45,363 nt of DNA from Clostridiales bacterium (GTDB taxonomy: Bacteria; Bacillota; Clostridia; Oscillospirales; Oscillospiraceae): the NCBI GenBank assembly GCA_021205205.1, contig JAJPXY010000107.1, positions 1 through 45,363 on the forward strand. The letters run 5' to 3'. The stretch's first letter is position 1; the number at the start of each line of letters is the position of its first letter. Positions 29,397 through 38,954 of the stretch are shown here, one piece after another. The notes under the pieces are model-generated. The model worked only from the letters and a program-made list of their open reading frames with translations, did not search any database and had not been told where the DNA came from. Both the position numbers and the translations under genes were made by a program.

Positions 29397-29435
29397 ACTC
29401 CCTCTGCGGCCCAACACCGCAGAGGGAGTCTTTTT
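29397..29435 (+). terminator. Intrinsic terminator of the uxuA-kdgK operon
   Basis: ACTCCCTCTGCGG-cccaaca-CCGCAGAGGGAGT then CTTTTT. Confidence 0.9.
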
Positions 29436-29452
29436 GCACCTATTTAAGCTAT

Positions 29453-30106
29453 TTACAGCGCCTTGAACGCCTGTACTGCCGCCGCCTTGTCCTCTGCGCA
29501 AAAAACTGCGCTGCCAGCCACCAGCATGGTGGCCCCGGCCTCCACGCACTGGGGGCCGGTGGTGTCGGCTTTGACGCCGCCGTCCACAGAGAGGATGGGG
29601 TTCAGGCCCCGGCGCTGGCACTCTGCCCGGAGCTTGCGCAGCTTGTCCAGCGCGCTGGTCTGGAAGGGCTGCCCGCCGTGGCCCGGGGTCACGCCCATCA
29701 CCAGCACCAGGGAGAGGCCGTCCAGGTAGGGGAACACCGTCTCGGCAGGGGTGTTGGGGTTGATGGCCAGCCCCACCCCGCAGCCAAACGCCCGGACCGC
29801 GGCAATGGTGGCCCGGATGTTGTCGCTGGCCTCGATGTGGAAGGTGATGCAGTTGGCTCCTGCATCCACGAACTCCTTGACATAGGCCAGAGGGTTGGTG
29901 ATCATCAGATGTACGTCAAAATAGGCGTCGGGCAGGGCCTTCCGCAGGCCCTCCAGCACCGGCAGGCCGAAACTCAGGTTGTCCACGAAGTGGCCGTCCA
30001 TCACGTCGAAGTGGATCATGTCCGCACCGGCGTCCAGCACCTCTTTGCAGTCCGCGCCCAGCCGGGCGAAGTCCGCCGACAGGACGGAAGGGCTAACTTT
30101 TGTCAT
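29453..30106 (-). CDS. rpe: ribulose-phosphate 3-epimerase family protein
   Basis: VSPSVLSADFARLGAD, MIHFDVMDGHFVDNLSFG, FDVHLMITNP, VTPGHGGQPF. Confidence 0.9.
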   Translation of the reverse strand: MTKVSPSVLSADFARLGADCKEVLDAGADMIHFDVMDGHFVDNLSFGLPVLEGLRKALPDAYFDVHLMITNPLAYVKEFVDAGANCITFHIEASDNIRATIAAVRAFGCGVGLAINPNTPAETVFPYLDGLSLVLVMGVTPGHGGQPFQTSALDKLRKLRAECQRRGLNPILSVDGGVKADTTGPQCVEAGATMLVAGSAVFCAEDKAAAVQAFKAL

Positions 30107-30183
30107 GGGGAGCCTCCTCCTCTTTTGAAAAATATCCCCCTCCCCGGAGACGGCGGAGGGGGATGGTTGAATATTACGGGAGA

Positions 30184-31125
30184 TTATTTGCCCAGCATGG
30201 CCTTGGCCTGAGCCACGATGCTGTCCGCGCAGAGGCCGAAGGCTTTCAGCAGAGCGGCGGCGGGGCCGGAGTGACCGAACTCGTCGTTGACGCCGATGCG
30301 CTTGACGGGGGTGGGGCACTGCTCAGAGAGCACGCCGCACACGGCCTCGCCCAGGCCGCCGATGATGCTGTGCTCCTCGACGGCGACGATCTTGCCGCAC
30401 TCCTTGGCGGCGGCCAGCACACAGGCCTCATCCAGGGGCTTGATGGTGGCCATGTTGATGACCCGGGCGGAAATGCCCTCGGCAGCCAGGGCCTTGCCAG
30501 CCTCGATGGCCTCGGGGACCATGATGCCGGTGGCGATGATGGCTACGTCGGTGCCGTCCTGGAGGACTTCGGCCTTGCCGATCTGGAACTCGTAGCCTTC
30601 CTCGTGGAACACGGGGGTGGCAGCGCGGCCAAAGCGCATATAGACGGGGCCGGTCATCTCATAGGCAGCCTTGACCATGGCGCGGGCCTCCACGTCGTCG
30701 GAGGGGCACATAACGGTCATGCCGGGGATGGTGCGCATGAGGGCAAAGTCCTCGCAGCACTGGTGGGACGCACCGTCCTCGCCCACGGAGATGCCGCCGT
30801 GGGTGGCGCCGATCTTCGCGTTCAGGTGGGGATAGCCGATGGTGTTGCGAACCTGCTCATAGGCCCGGCCGGCGGCGAACATGGCGAAGGTGGAGGCAAA
30901 GGGGACCAGACCCATGGTGGACAGGCCCGCGGCCACGTCGATCATGTTGGCCTCGGCAATGCCACAGTCAAAATGGCGGTCGGGATAGGCTTTCTGGAAG
31001 ATACCGGTCTTGGTAGCACCGGCCAGGTCGGCGTCCAGCACGACCAGGTTCTCAGCGGTAGCGCCCAGCTCTTTCAGGGCGTTGCCGTAGCTGTCACGGG
31101 TAGCGACTTTCTTGATTTCAGCCAT
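30184..31125 (-). CDS. transketolase, C-terminal subunit
   Basis: VVLDADLAGATKTG, FDCGIAEANMIDVAAGLSTMG, THGGISVGEDGASHQ. Confidence 0.94.
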   Translation of the reverse strand: MAEIKKVATRDSYGNALKELGATAENLVVLDADLAGATKTGIFQKAYPDRHFDCGIAEANMIDVAAGLSTMGLVPFASTFAMFAAGRAYEQVRNTIGYPHLNAKIGATHGGISVGEDGASHQCCEDFALMRTIPGMTVMCPSDDVEARAMVKAAYEMTGPVYMRFGRAATPVFHEEGYEFQIGKAEVLQDGTDVAIIATGIMVPEAIEAGKALAAEGISARVINMATIKPLDEACVLAAAKECGKIVAVEEHSIIGGLGEAVCGVLSEQCPTPVKRIGVNDEFGHSGPAAALLKAFGLCADSIVAQAKAMLGK

Positions 31126-31128
31126 GAT

Positions 31129-31980
31129 TTACGCCTCCTCGATTTCCTTGCGGGCGGCCTCCAGTTCGGCCATGCCCTGTGCGTACTCTGCGTCGTTGGG
31201 GGCCTTGCCGTGCCAGCCGGCCTTGTCCTCCATATAGGAGACGCCCTTGCCCTTGGTGGTCTTCATCAGGATCGCGGTGGGCTTGCCGGAACCCTTGTTG
31301 GCGTGGAACTGTTCAAAGGCGCGCTCGATGTCATCGAAGCAGTGGCCGTTGATCTGCACCACATCGCAGCCGAAGGAGGCGAACTTCTCGTCCACGGGGG
31401 CGGTGTTCATAACGTCGCAGGTGCGGCCGTCGATTTGCAGCCCGTTCAGGTCCACGATGATGCACAGGTTGTCCAGCTTATAGTGGGCGGCAAACATGGT
31501 AGCCTCCCAGATCTGGCCCTCGGCCAGCTCGCCGTCACCCAGCAGGGAATAGACGTTGATGTCCTTGCCCAGGTACTTAGCGCCCTTGGCCATGCCCGCG
31601 GCGGCGGAGAGGCCCTGGCCCAGAGAGCCGGTGGACATATCCACGCCGGGGACGGTGTTCATGTTGGGGTGGCCCTGGAGGTAGGAGTCGATGTGCCGCA
31701 GGGTGGGCAGGTCCTCCACGGGGAAGTAGCCCCGCAGCGCCAGCGCGCTATACAGGCCGGGGGCGGTGTGACCCTTGGAGAGGACGAAGCGGTCCCGGTC
31801 CGGGTTCTTGGGGTCCTTGGGGTCGATGCGCATTTCCTTGAAATACAGATAGGTGAACATATCGGCGGCGGAGAGGCTGCCGCCGGGGTGACCGGCCTTG
31901 GCGCCGTGGGTGCTGGTGAGAACACCTTCCCGCACGCTGACGGCAGTCAGCTTCAGGGCTTTCTTTTCAGCAGAAGTCAT
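31129..31980 (-). CDS. transketolase, N-terminal (TPP-binding) subunit
   Basis: GHPGGSLSAADMFTYLYF, STGSLGQGLSAAAGMAKG, LGDGELAEGQIWEA. Confidence 0.94.
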   Translation of the reverse strand: MTSAEKKALKLTAVSVREGVLTSTHGAKAGHPGGSLSAADMFTYLYFKEMRIDPKDPKNPDRDRFVLSKGHTAPGLYSALALRGYFPVEDLPTLRHIDSYLQGHPNMNTVPGVDMSTGSLGQGLSAAAGMAKGAKYLGKDINVYSLLGDGELAEGQIWEATMFAAHYKLDNLCIIVDLNGLQIDGRTCDVMNTAPVDEKFASFGCDVVQINGHCFDDIERAFEQFHANKGSGKPTAILMKTTKGKGVSYMEDKAGWHGKAPNDAEYAQGMAELEAARKEIEEA

Positions 31981-31995
31981 GTTGGGTGAACCTCC

Positions 31996-32697
31996 TTATT
32001 TCTTAGCCTGGCCGTAATAGGCGTTGGGGCCATGCTTACGCATAAAGTGCTTGTCCTGGATGCACTGAGGGGCGGGACCCACCTTGGGGTTGATCATCTC
32101 AGTGAACATACTCATCTTGGCCACTTCCTCCAGCACCACGGAGTGATAGACGGCCTGGGCGGCGTCCTTGCCCCAGGTGAAGGGGCCGTGGTTGCGGCAG
32201 ATGACCGCCGGGACATAGGCTGGGTTGATGTTGCGGGCGCGGAAGGTCTCCACAATGACGTTGCCGGTGTTGGTTTCGTAGTCCTCCTCGATCTCCTCGG
32301 GGGTCAGGTTCCGGGCGCAGGGGATGGGGCCGTAGAAGTAGTCGGCGTGGGTGGTGCCGTAGGCGGGGATGTCCCGGCCGGCCTGTGCCCAGGCCACGGC
32401 GTGGGGGCTGTGGGTGTGGACAATGCCGCCGATCTCCGGGAAGGCATTGTAGAGGATCAGGTGGGTCTTGGTGTCGGAGGAGGGGTTCATCTCGCCCTCC
32501 ACCTTGTTGCCCTGGAGGTCCATGACCACCAGGTCCTCCGGCTTCAGCTCGTCATACTCCACGCCGGAGGGCTTGATGACAAACAGGCCCTTCTCCCGGT
32601 CGATGCCGCTGACGTTGCCCCAGGTATAGGTGACCAGGTTGCGCCTGGGCAGCTCCATGTTGGCTTCGTAAACTTGGACTTTCAATTCTTCCAGCAT
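31996..32697 (-). CDS. ulaF: L-ribulose-5-phosphate 4-epimerase (AraD/UlaF class II aldolase family)
   Basis: [68 protein letters not shown]. Confidence 0.93.
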   Translation of the reverse strand: MLEELKVQVYEANMELPRRNLVTYTWGNVSGIDREKGLFVIKPSGVEYDELKPEDLVVMDLQGNKVEGEMNPSSDTKTHLILYNAFPEIGGIVHTHSPHAVAWAQAGRDIPAYGTTHADYFYGPIPCARNLTPEEIEEDYETNTGNVIVETFRARNINPAYVPAVICRNHGPFTWGKDAAQAVYHSVVLEEVAKMSMFTEMINPKVGPAPQCIQDKHFMRKHGPNAYYGQAKK

Positions 32698-32914
32698 AAA
32701 TTTACTCCTCCTGTCAATCGTTCGGTAACGGGAGCGCCCCAACGCCCCCTTTGCTCCTATTTGTAGTTTAACAAAATGCCGCTCTTAAATCAACAGCTAC
32801 TTTTGAAATGTCCGCATTTTTAGAGGTTGCCACAAGACCAATTTGGAACAAGCCATGGAAAAATCGGACAAATCAAGGGCACAAATCCGGGACAGCGCAA
32901 GAGAATTGTCCGTC

Positions 32915-33979
32915 TCACTCCGTGACCGTGTACAGAGCCACCTCGTTGATCTCCCGGTTGGTACCGACGATCACGTCCTGCCCCGCGGAGTTGACAAAGT
33001 GCATGGCGTTGGCGCAGCCGGTGTTGCGGTCGATGAACTCGGTCTTATAGGTGCCGGCCTCGGCGTCCCAGGTGATGGCAATGGTGTCCTTGGTGCCCTT
33101 GCGCCAGCCGACGATCCAGGTGGGCTTGCCCAGAATGGTGTCGGCCCAGGTGGCGTGGAGCATTTCGGTGTCGGCCTCCGGCGCGGGATATTTCCACTGG
33201 GGGATGTAGTGGTCGTGCTCATTCAGGTGGTAGATGGTCAGGCTGTTGCCGTGGAAACCGCTGATAACGCCCAGCTCCGGCTTGCCGTCGCCGTCGAAAT
33301 CCACCAGCACGGAGTCGCTGGTGGGGATGTCCAACACCTTGGTAATGACCCAGTCGCCGCCGGGGACCATGGGGGGATCGAAGATAAAGGTGCCTTCCTC
33401 GCAGCCAACCAGCGCCGCGTCGTGACCGCCGTGCTGGAACACGCAGAAGCCGTGGTTCTTCAACATATCGTCCTGGAGCAGGGTCATCTCCAGCTGGTTG
33501 TCGTCGTTAAAGGCGGAGAGGTCCTTGGGCAGCACCGCGCCGTAGACCTCACCGGGGAAGCGGAAGTCGTTCTTGTACTCATGGCCGGATTTCAGGCAGC
33601 AGGCAATGAGGTAGTTGACGCCGCCCCGGTTCAGGATGCCGAACCGATGGACAAAGGGAATGTGGAGCAGGGTGCGGATCTCCCAGTCGTTCTCCGCCTT
33701 GGGAGTGGCGATGACGATGCTGGCGTCCGCGCCGTCGTTGGGACCGTAGAACTTGCGGGTGGACAGGAACTGTCCGTCGGAGCCGGGAACCTGGAGCATG
33801 GTCATGACGCCGCCAGGGCCTTCCCAGACGGTCTCCAGTTTAGTGCCGTCCTCAGAGAACAGATAGCAGGGGTCCTGCTTTTCGGCGGCCACCAGGAAGC
33901 AGGGCTTGCCGTGGTAGTTCAGGCGGGTGGTGGCGTAGCATTTGGTCAGGTTGGCAATGACTTTTTTCTCGACCTTCAT
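32915..33979 (-). CDS. uncharacterised cytosolic propeller-like (VCBS/FG-GAP-like) protein
   Basis: 355-aa ORF, no signal peptide, repeats including LVDFDGDGKPELGVISGFHGNSLTIYHL. Confidence 0.75.
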   Translation of the reverse strand: MKVEKKVIANLTKCYATTRLNYHGKPCFLVAAEKQDPCYLFSEDGTKLETVWEGPGGVMTMLQVPGSDGQFLSTRKFYGPNDGADASIVIATPKAENDWEIRTLLHIPFVHRFGILNRGGVNYLIACCLKSGHEYKNDFRFPGEVYGAVLPKDLSAFNDDNQLEMTLLQDDMLKNHGFCVFQHGGHDAALVGCEEGTFIFDPPMVPGGDWVITKVLDIPTSDSVLVDFDGDGKPELGVISGFHGNSLTIYHLNEHDHYIPQWKYPAPEADTEMLHATWADTILGKPTWIVGWRKGTKDTIAITWDAEAGTYKTEFIDRNTGCANAMHFVNSAGQDVIVGTNREINEVALYTVTE

Positions 33980-34007
33980 AATGTACCTCCTGTAATGATG
34001 AAGCTGT

Positions 34008-34054
34008 TAGCTGTTAGCCAGGTGCTGCAAGCAAGAAACAAAGTGCTAAAATGA
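34008..34054. repeat. Dispersed GTTAGCT-type intergenic repeat, copy 1
   Basis: agctgttagctgttagccaggtgctgcaagcaagaaacaaagtgctaaaa; related sequence at 42757-42888. Confidence 0.7.
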
Positions 34055-34122
34055 ATATGGTTGCCCCTTTTGCTCAGAAAAGTACAAGTTTCCTATGGAG
34101 AATTACTGTTCGGAGATTGACC

Positions 34123-34187
34123 ACCCCTCTTGCCTCCCCTGAAAGGGGAGGAGGGCCGCCGCCTTTAGGCGGTGGCGGAGGGGTTTC
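34123..34187 (-). repeat. Dispersed intergenic repeat, copy 2 (inverted relative to 21972-22047)
   Basis: Reverse complement tgaaacccctccgccaccgcctaaaggcggcggccctcctcccctttcaggggaggcaagaggggtgg. Confidence 0.8.
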
Positions 34188-34249
34188 AGCACATAACTGA
34201 ATAAAAGGGAAAGCCAATATAACTAATTACATACCGTCAGGATTGTTTA

Positions 34250-35092
34250 TTAGGATTGTTTATCCAGGATGGCGCTCATGCTGGAGCAGGCGAACTTGAT
34301 GTCGTCCTTCCAGGCGGGGCTGCCCACGTCCCACATCTCGGTGACGTAGCGGCGGATGCCCATGCTCCACGCCTTGGCGATGACCGCCTCGAAATCCACA
34401 TGACCGGTCAGGAAGGGGATCTCCCGGAACTTGCCGGGGACCGTCTCTTTGAGGTGCAGGGCCACGATGTGGTCCCGGCCGGTCTCCAGGTCGTCCAGCA
34501 CGCTGGTCCCGTAGGTTTTGGCGGCGTTGGTCAGGTTGCCGGAGTCGGGGTAGACACCCAGATAGGGGTTGTCGATAAGGTTGACGTACTTCATGGCCTT
34601 CTCAGTGGTGTTCATGAACGGGGTCTCCATGGTCTCGAAGCCCAGCAGGATGCCCTTGGCGGAGGCCATCAGCGTGGCTTTGGCCAGGTTCTCCCGGAAC
34701 AGCCGCTCGCTTTCGGCGGTGCCTTCCTCATAATAGACGTCGTAACCGGCCAGCTGGATGGTGCGGATGCCCAGGTCGTCGGCCAGCTGGATGGCCTTCT
34801 CCATGATGTCCATGCTCCTGGCCCGGACAGCGGGGTCGGCGGAGCCGAAGGGGTACTTCCGATGGCCGGAGAGGCACATGCTGCGGATGGGAATGCCCAC
34901 TTCGTACATGGTCCTGACCAGGTCCAGCCGCTCCTGGGCGGTCCACTCCAGCCGGGCCAGCTTGTCGTCGGTCTCGTCGATGCTGATCTCGACGAAATCG
35001 TAGCCGCACTCTTTGGCGCACTCCAGCTTGGCGCGCCAGTCCATGGTCTTGGGCATGGCCTTCTCGTACAGTCCGATAGCGTATGGTTTCAT
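34250..35092 (-). CDS. ulaE: L-ribulose-5-phosphate (L-xylulose-5-phosphate) 3-epimerase
   Basis: IGLYEKAMPKTMDWRAKLECAKECGYDFVEISIDE, MCLSGHRKYPFGS, GYDVYYEEGT, KETVPGKFREIPFLTGHVDF. Confidence 0.94.
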   Translation of the reverse strand: MKPYAIGLYEKAMPKTMDWRAKLECAKECGYDFVEISIDETDDKLARLEWTAQERLDLVRTMYEVGIPIRSMCLSGHRKYPFGSADPAVRARSMDIMEKAIQLADDLGIRTIQLAGYDVYYEEGTAESERLFRENLAKATLMASAKGILLGFETMETPFMNTTEKAMKYVNLIDNPYLGVYPDSGNLTNAAKTYGTSVLDDLETGRDHIVALHLKETVPGKFREIPFLTGHVDFEAVIAKAWSMGIRRYVTEMWDVGSPAWKDDIKFACSSMSAILDKQS

Positions 35093-35237
35093 AAGCGGTC
35101 ATCCTTCCTTCTCGTCATTTTGTCCTGATGTTTGGGCCGGTAAAAGTGACATTATTGCGGTTTAAAGTTGCAGAAAAGCCGGAGAAACCGGGGTTTTAAT
35201 CGGTTTTGGTCATTTTAACGAAAAGCGCACATAAAAT

Positions 35238-35266
35238 CGAACAATTAAACGAACGTTAAAACGAAC
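35238..35266. promoter_or_regulatory. Three CGAAC repeats with 12-bp period, candidate DeoR-family operator
   Basis: CGAAC at 35238, 35250 and 35262 in the ulaE/ulaG divergent region. Confidence 0.55.
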
Positions 35267-35302
35267 ACAAAAAGCGACGGATTTTCTGCGCCAGCTATTT
35301 GT

Positions 35303-35331
35303 ATTATATACGGTCATATTTGCAATTTCAA
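35303..35331 (-). promoter_or_regulatory. Promoter TTGAAA-17-TATAAT for the minus-strand ulaE operon
   Basis: TTTCAA 35326-35331 and ATTATA 35303-35308 on +. Confidence 0.7.
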
Positions 35332-35504
35332 GGGCTTTTTTCGTTTTTTCTCATTTCTTTCTTGAAAATGGCGTCATAAAATTTCGTCGTTTTGCCAAAC
35401 GCAGAACAGCTTAAATCAAAAATAAAACATATAAAAGTTAGAAATTAGACGTTATATGGTCTTATTTTTATTCTAATTTGTAAAAATGTTTTCGTCAAAT
35501 TCCT

Positions 35505-35543
35505 GAATCTCGGCCTCAAAAGTCCATTTTGGTGCTGAGATTC
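35505..35543. promoter_or_regulatory. Long imperfect inverted repeat upstream of the ulaG promoter
   Basis: GAATCTCGGC-ct-CAAAA-gtcca-TTTTG-gt-GCTGAGATTC. Confidence 0.55.
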
Positions 35544-35566
35544 AAAAAATTTGAACCATAAAACAC

Positions 35567-35595
35567 TTGCAATTTGAGCGATTTTACGTTATAGT
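35567..35595 (+). promoter_or_regulatory. Promoter TTGCAA-17-TATAGT of the ulaG operon
   Basis: Hexamers at 35567-35572 and 35590-35595; palindrome TTCAAA-aaa-TTTGAA immediately upstream. Confidence 0.65.
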
Positions 35596-35655
35596 TTGAT
35601 TCACGGAAGCAAAAACATATATTCGTCATCTGTTCGCATCAAAAGGAGGAGCATT

Positions 35656-36759
35656 ATGAGCAAAGTATCTGAAATGTCCCGCGAAAAATGGATCATGAGC
35701 ACCTTCCCCGAGTGGGGGACCTGGCTGGTGGAGGACATCGAGAACGAAGTCGTCCAGCCGGGTAACGTGGCCATGTGGTGGCTTGGCTGCACCGGCATCT
35801 GGTTCAAGACCCCCGGCGGCGCCAACATCAGCATCGACCTGTGGTGCGGCAACGGCAAGCGCACCCACGGCGACGGCAAGATGAAGGTGGGCCACCAGAT
35901 GGCCAACATGTGCGGCGGCCGCGCCATGCAGCCCAACCTGCGCAACGTCCCCTTCGTCATCGACCCCTTCGCCTTCAAGCAGGTGGACGCCGTTCTGGCC
36001 ACCCACTACCATCAGGACCATATGTCCGCCGAGTGGGCCGCCCATGTGCTCCAGAGCGGCATGACCACCACCGACGACAAGGGCAACGTGATCCCCGTCC
36101 CCTTCATCGGCCCCAAGAAGTCCGTGGAGACCTGGATCAAATGGGGTGTCCCGGCAGACCGTTGCATCACCGTCAAGCCCGGCGACAGCATCAAGATTAA
36201 GGACATCGAGATCATCGCCCTGGACAGCTTTGACCGCACCTGCATCGTCACCACCGATTCCACCGGCCCCGACCGGGAGGAGCTGACCGGCGTCTGCCCC
36301 ACCGATATGGACGACAAGGCCGTCAACTACCTGGTCAAGACCCCCGGCGGCAACATCTATCACTCCGGCGACTCCCACTTCTCCATCTACTTCGCCAAGC
36401 ACGGCAAGGACTACGACATCGACGTGGCCTTCGGCTCCTTCGGCGAGAACCCCATCGGTATGCAGGACAAGATGACCTCCATCGACGTGCTGCGTATGGC
36501 CGAGAACCTCCAGTGCAAGGTGGTCATTCCCATCCACTGGGATGTGTGGACCAACTTCCAGGCCGACTGCGAGGAGATCAAGCTGCTCTACGACTTCAAG
36601 AAGGACCGCAACGAGTACAAGTTCCATCCCTTCTTCTGGCAGGTGGGCGGCAAGTACGTCTATCCCCAGGATAAGGACAAGATCTATTACCACCATCGCC
36701 GCGGCTTCGAGGACTGCTTCGAGGCGCCCCAGAACATCCCCTATCGTTCCTGCCTGTAA
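35656..36759 (+). CDS. ulaG: L-ascorbate-6-phosphate lactonase (metallo-beta-lactamase fold)
   Basis: [83 protein letters not shown]. Confidence 0.95.
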   Translation: MSKVSEMSREKWIMSTFPEWGTWLVEDIENEVVQPGNVAMWWLGCTGIWFKTPGGANISIDLWCGNGKRTHGDGKMKVGHQMANMCGGRAMQPNLRNVPFVIDPFAFKQVDAVLATHYHQDHMSAEWAAHVLQSGMTTTDDKGNVIPVPFIGPKKSVETWIKWGVPADRCITVKPGDSIKIKDIEIIALDSFDRTCIVTTDSTGPDREELTGVCPTDMDDKAVNYLVKTPGGNIYHSGDSHFSIYFAKHGKDYDIDVAFGSFGENPIGMQDKMTSIDVLRMAENLQCKVVIPIHWDVWTNFQADCEEIKLLYDFKKDRNEYKFHPFFWQVGGKYVYPQDKDKIYYHHRRGFEDCFEAPQNIPYRSCL

Positions 36760-36780
36760 TGGGGAAAGGAGACAGTTACT

Positions 36781-37260
36781 ATGGCCACTGTTTTACAGAC
36801 GATCGTTGAGAAGAAGCACTACAAGTTCATCGACGAGCCTGTCACCTGGCAGGAGGCGGTCCGCCTGAGCACCGAGTCCCTGGTCGCCGACGGCAGCGTG
36901 GACGCCGACTACTATCAGCAGATCGTGGACTGCATCACCAAGTACGGCCCCTACGTGGTCTTTGACCACTACGTGGCCATGCCCCACTCCCAGGAGAACG
37001 CCGCCGGTGTCCACAAAACCGGCATCGGCTTCATGGTGTCCAAGCAGGTCGTGGACTTCGGCGAGGACGAGGACGGCGAGAAGAAGGAAGCCAAGCTGTT
37101 CTTCACCCTGGCCGCCTGCAACCCCGACGAGCACCTGAACAACATCCAGCAGCTGATGGGCGTGTTCACCAACGAGGAGCTGCTGGACGCCCTGATGGAG
37201 GCCAACACCCCCGAGGACATCCTGGCCGCCGAAGCCAAGTATCCCTGCGAAGAGATGTAA
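36781..37260 (+). CDS. ulaC: PTS IIA component, ascorbate (UlaC) type
   Basis: YVVFDHYVAMPHSQENAAGVHKTGIGF active-site His region; adjacent to UlaA. Confidence 0.9.
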   Translation: MATVLQTIVEKKHYKFIDEPVTWQEAVRLSTESLVADGSVDADYYQQIVDCITKYGPYVVFDHYVAMPHSQENAAGVHKTGIGFMVSKQVVDFGEDEDGEKKEAKLFFTLAACNPDEHLNNIQQLMGVFTNEELLDALMEANTPEDILAAEAKYPCEEM

Positions 37261-37302
37261 AATGTACATCGAACCCTTTAAATTTGAAAGAGAGGATAAG
37301 TC

Positions 37303-38814
37303 ATGATCGTTCTTAATGTCCTGAGCGCGATTTGGACCTTCTTTGCCACCTACGTGTTGCAGAAGGCCCCCTACATGGTCGGTTTCCTGACCTTGCTGGG
37401 CTACTGCCTGATGGGCAAGCCCTGGTACGACACCCTGGGCGGCACCCTGAAAGCCATCATCGGTATGCTGATCCTGAACGCCGGTTCCTCCGGTCTGACC
37501 AGCACCTTCCGTCCCATCCTGGCCGGTTTGAAGGACCGCTTCAATCTGACCGCCGCCGTCATTGACCCCTACTATGGTCAGAACGCCGTCACCGCCGGTG
37601 TGGAGGAGGTCTTTGGCAAGGGCTTCTCCCAGGCGATGACCCTGCTGCTCATCGCATTTATCGTCAACATCCTTTTGGTCCGCTTCAATAAAATCACCAA
37701 GTGCCGCGCGCTGTTCACCACCGGTCACGTCCAGGTGCAGCAGGCTGCCACCGCTTACTGGCTGATCATGTTCGCCCTGCCCGGCCTGCTGGACAACAAC
37801 ACCGCGCTGCTCATCGTCATGTCCGTCGTCCTGGGCGCTTACTGGGCTGTCGGTGCCAACCTGACCATCAAGCCCATGCAGGAGCTGTCCGGGGGCGCTG
37901 GCTTCGCCATCGCTCACCAGCAGATGTTCGGCATCCGCCTGAGCGCGTTCCTGGCCGATAAGTTCTTCGGCAAGGACGGCGGCAAGCATGAAGAGCGCGA
38001 GATCAAGAAGGTCGGTGAGCTGGAAATGCCCGGTTTCTTCTCCATCTTCAACGAGAACATGGTTTGTACCGCCATCCTGATGACCGTCTTCTTCGGCGCC
38101 ATCATGGCCATCATCGGCAAGCCCTACTTCGTCGGCACCGGCGATATCGAAGAGAGCACCAACTTCGTGTGGTACTGCTTCGACACCTCCCTGAACTTCG
38201 CCGTCTACCTGGCCATCCTCCAGCTGGGCGTCCGTACCTTCGTTACTGAGCTGACCGCTTCCTTCCAGGGCATCGCGGACAAGTTGCTGCCCTCCTCCGT
38301 CCCCGGTGTGGACTGCGCGGTCTGCTTCGGTTTCGGCGACGCCAACGCTGTCACCTTCGGCTTCCTGGCCGGTCTGGTGGGCCAGATCATCGCTATCCTG
38401 GTCTTGATTTTCGCCGGTTCCCCTGTTATTATTATTTGTGGTTTCGTGCCCGTGTTCTTCGACAACGCCACCATGGGTCTGGTCGCCAACGACAAGGGCG
38501 GCTTGAAGGCCTGCCTCATCATCCCCTTCATCGCCGGACTTGTTGAGGTCTTTGGCGCAGCCATCATCGCCGGTTGGTGCGGTCTGGCTGACTACGGCGG
38601 ATACCTGGGTATGTTCGACTGGGATACCGTCTGGCCTGTGTTCACCTTCCTGATGAGATACCTGGGCTACATCGGCGTGGCGCTGGTGGTTATCATCCTG
38701 CTGGCCATCCCGCAGATCGAGTACCGCATGGACCCCGAGGGCTACTTCCTCATCACCGAGGACTACGACGCCTATCTGGAGCACGTAGAAGCGAAAAAGG
38801 CTGCCAGAAAGTGA
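37303..38814 (+). CDS. ulaA: PTS ascorbate-type IIC transporter
   Basis: Multi-TM; APYMVGFLTLLGYCLMGKPWYDTLGGTLKAIIGMLILNAGSSGL, VCFGFGDANAVTFGFLAGLVGQI. Confidence 0.94.
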   Translation: MIVLNVLSAIWTFFATYVLQKAPYMVGFLTLLGYCLMGKPWYDTLGGTLKAIIGMLILNAGSSGLTSTFRPILAGLKDRFNLTAAVIDPYYGQNAVTAGVEEVFGKGFSQAMTLLLIAFIVNILLVRFNKITKCRALFTTGHVQVQQAATAYWLIMFALPGLLDNNTALLIVMSVVLGAYWAVGANLTIKPMQELSGGAGFAIAHQQMFGIRLSAFLADKFFGKDGGKHEEREIKKVGELEMPGFFSIFNENMVCTAILMTVFFGAIMAIIGKPYFVGTGDIEESTNFVWYCFDTSLNFAVYLAILQLGVRTFVTELTASFQGIADKLLPSSVPGVDCAVCFGFGDANAVTFGFLAGLVGQIIAILVLIFAGSPVIIICGFVPVFFDNATMGLVANDKGGLKACLIIPFIAGLVEVFGAAIIAGWCGLADYGGYLGMFDWDTVWPVFTFLMRYLGYIGVALVVIILLAIPQIEYRMDPEGYFLITEDYDAYLEHVEAKKAARK

Positions 38815-38892
38815 CCGGAAGCAGGCGGTTGTTTCCCCCTCCTTTCCTGTATAACCTCCCTCCATCCAAGTGCTTGTTCCCGGTTTCCATCT

Positions 38893-38954
38893 GGAAAGCT
38901 CCTTATAAACGCGGCGTTTGGCCGACGGGCCAGACGCCGTAGGGGGAGCTTTCC
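38893..38954 (+). ncRNA. Nested intercistronic stem-loop between PTS IIC and IIB
   Basis: Outer perfect 10-bp stem GGAAAGCTCC/GGAGCTTTCC; inner CGGCGT-t-TGGCC/GGCCA-g-ACGCCG. Confidence 0.6.

Noticed and set aside
35340-35400. CcpA cre-like site (TGAAAATGGCGTCA) in the ulaE/ulaG region
   Set aside because: Two mismatches at core consensus positions; too weak to claim.
36793-38865. 690-aa minus-strand ORF antisense to the PTS genes
   Set aside because: Antisense of ulaC/ulaA; no domain, codon-bias artefact.
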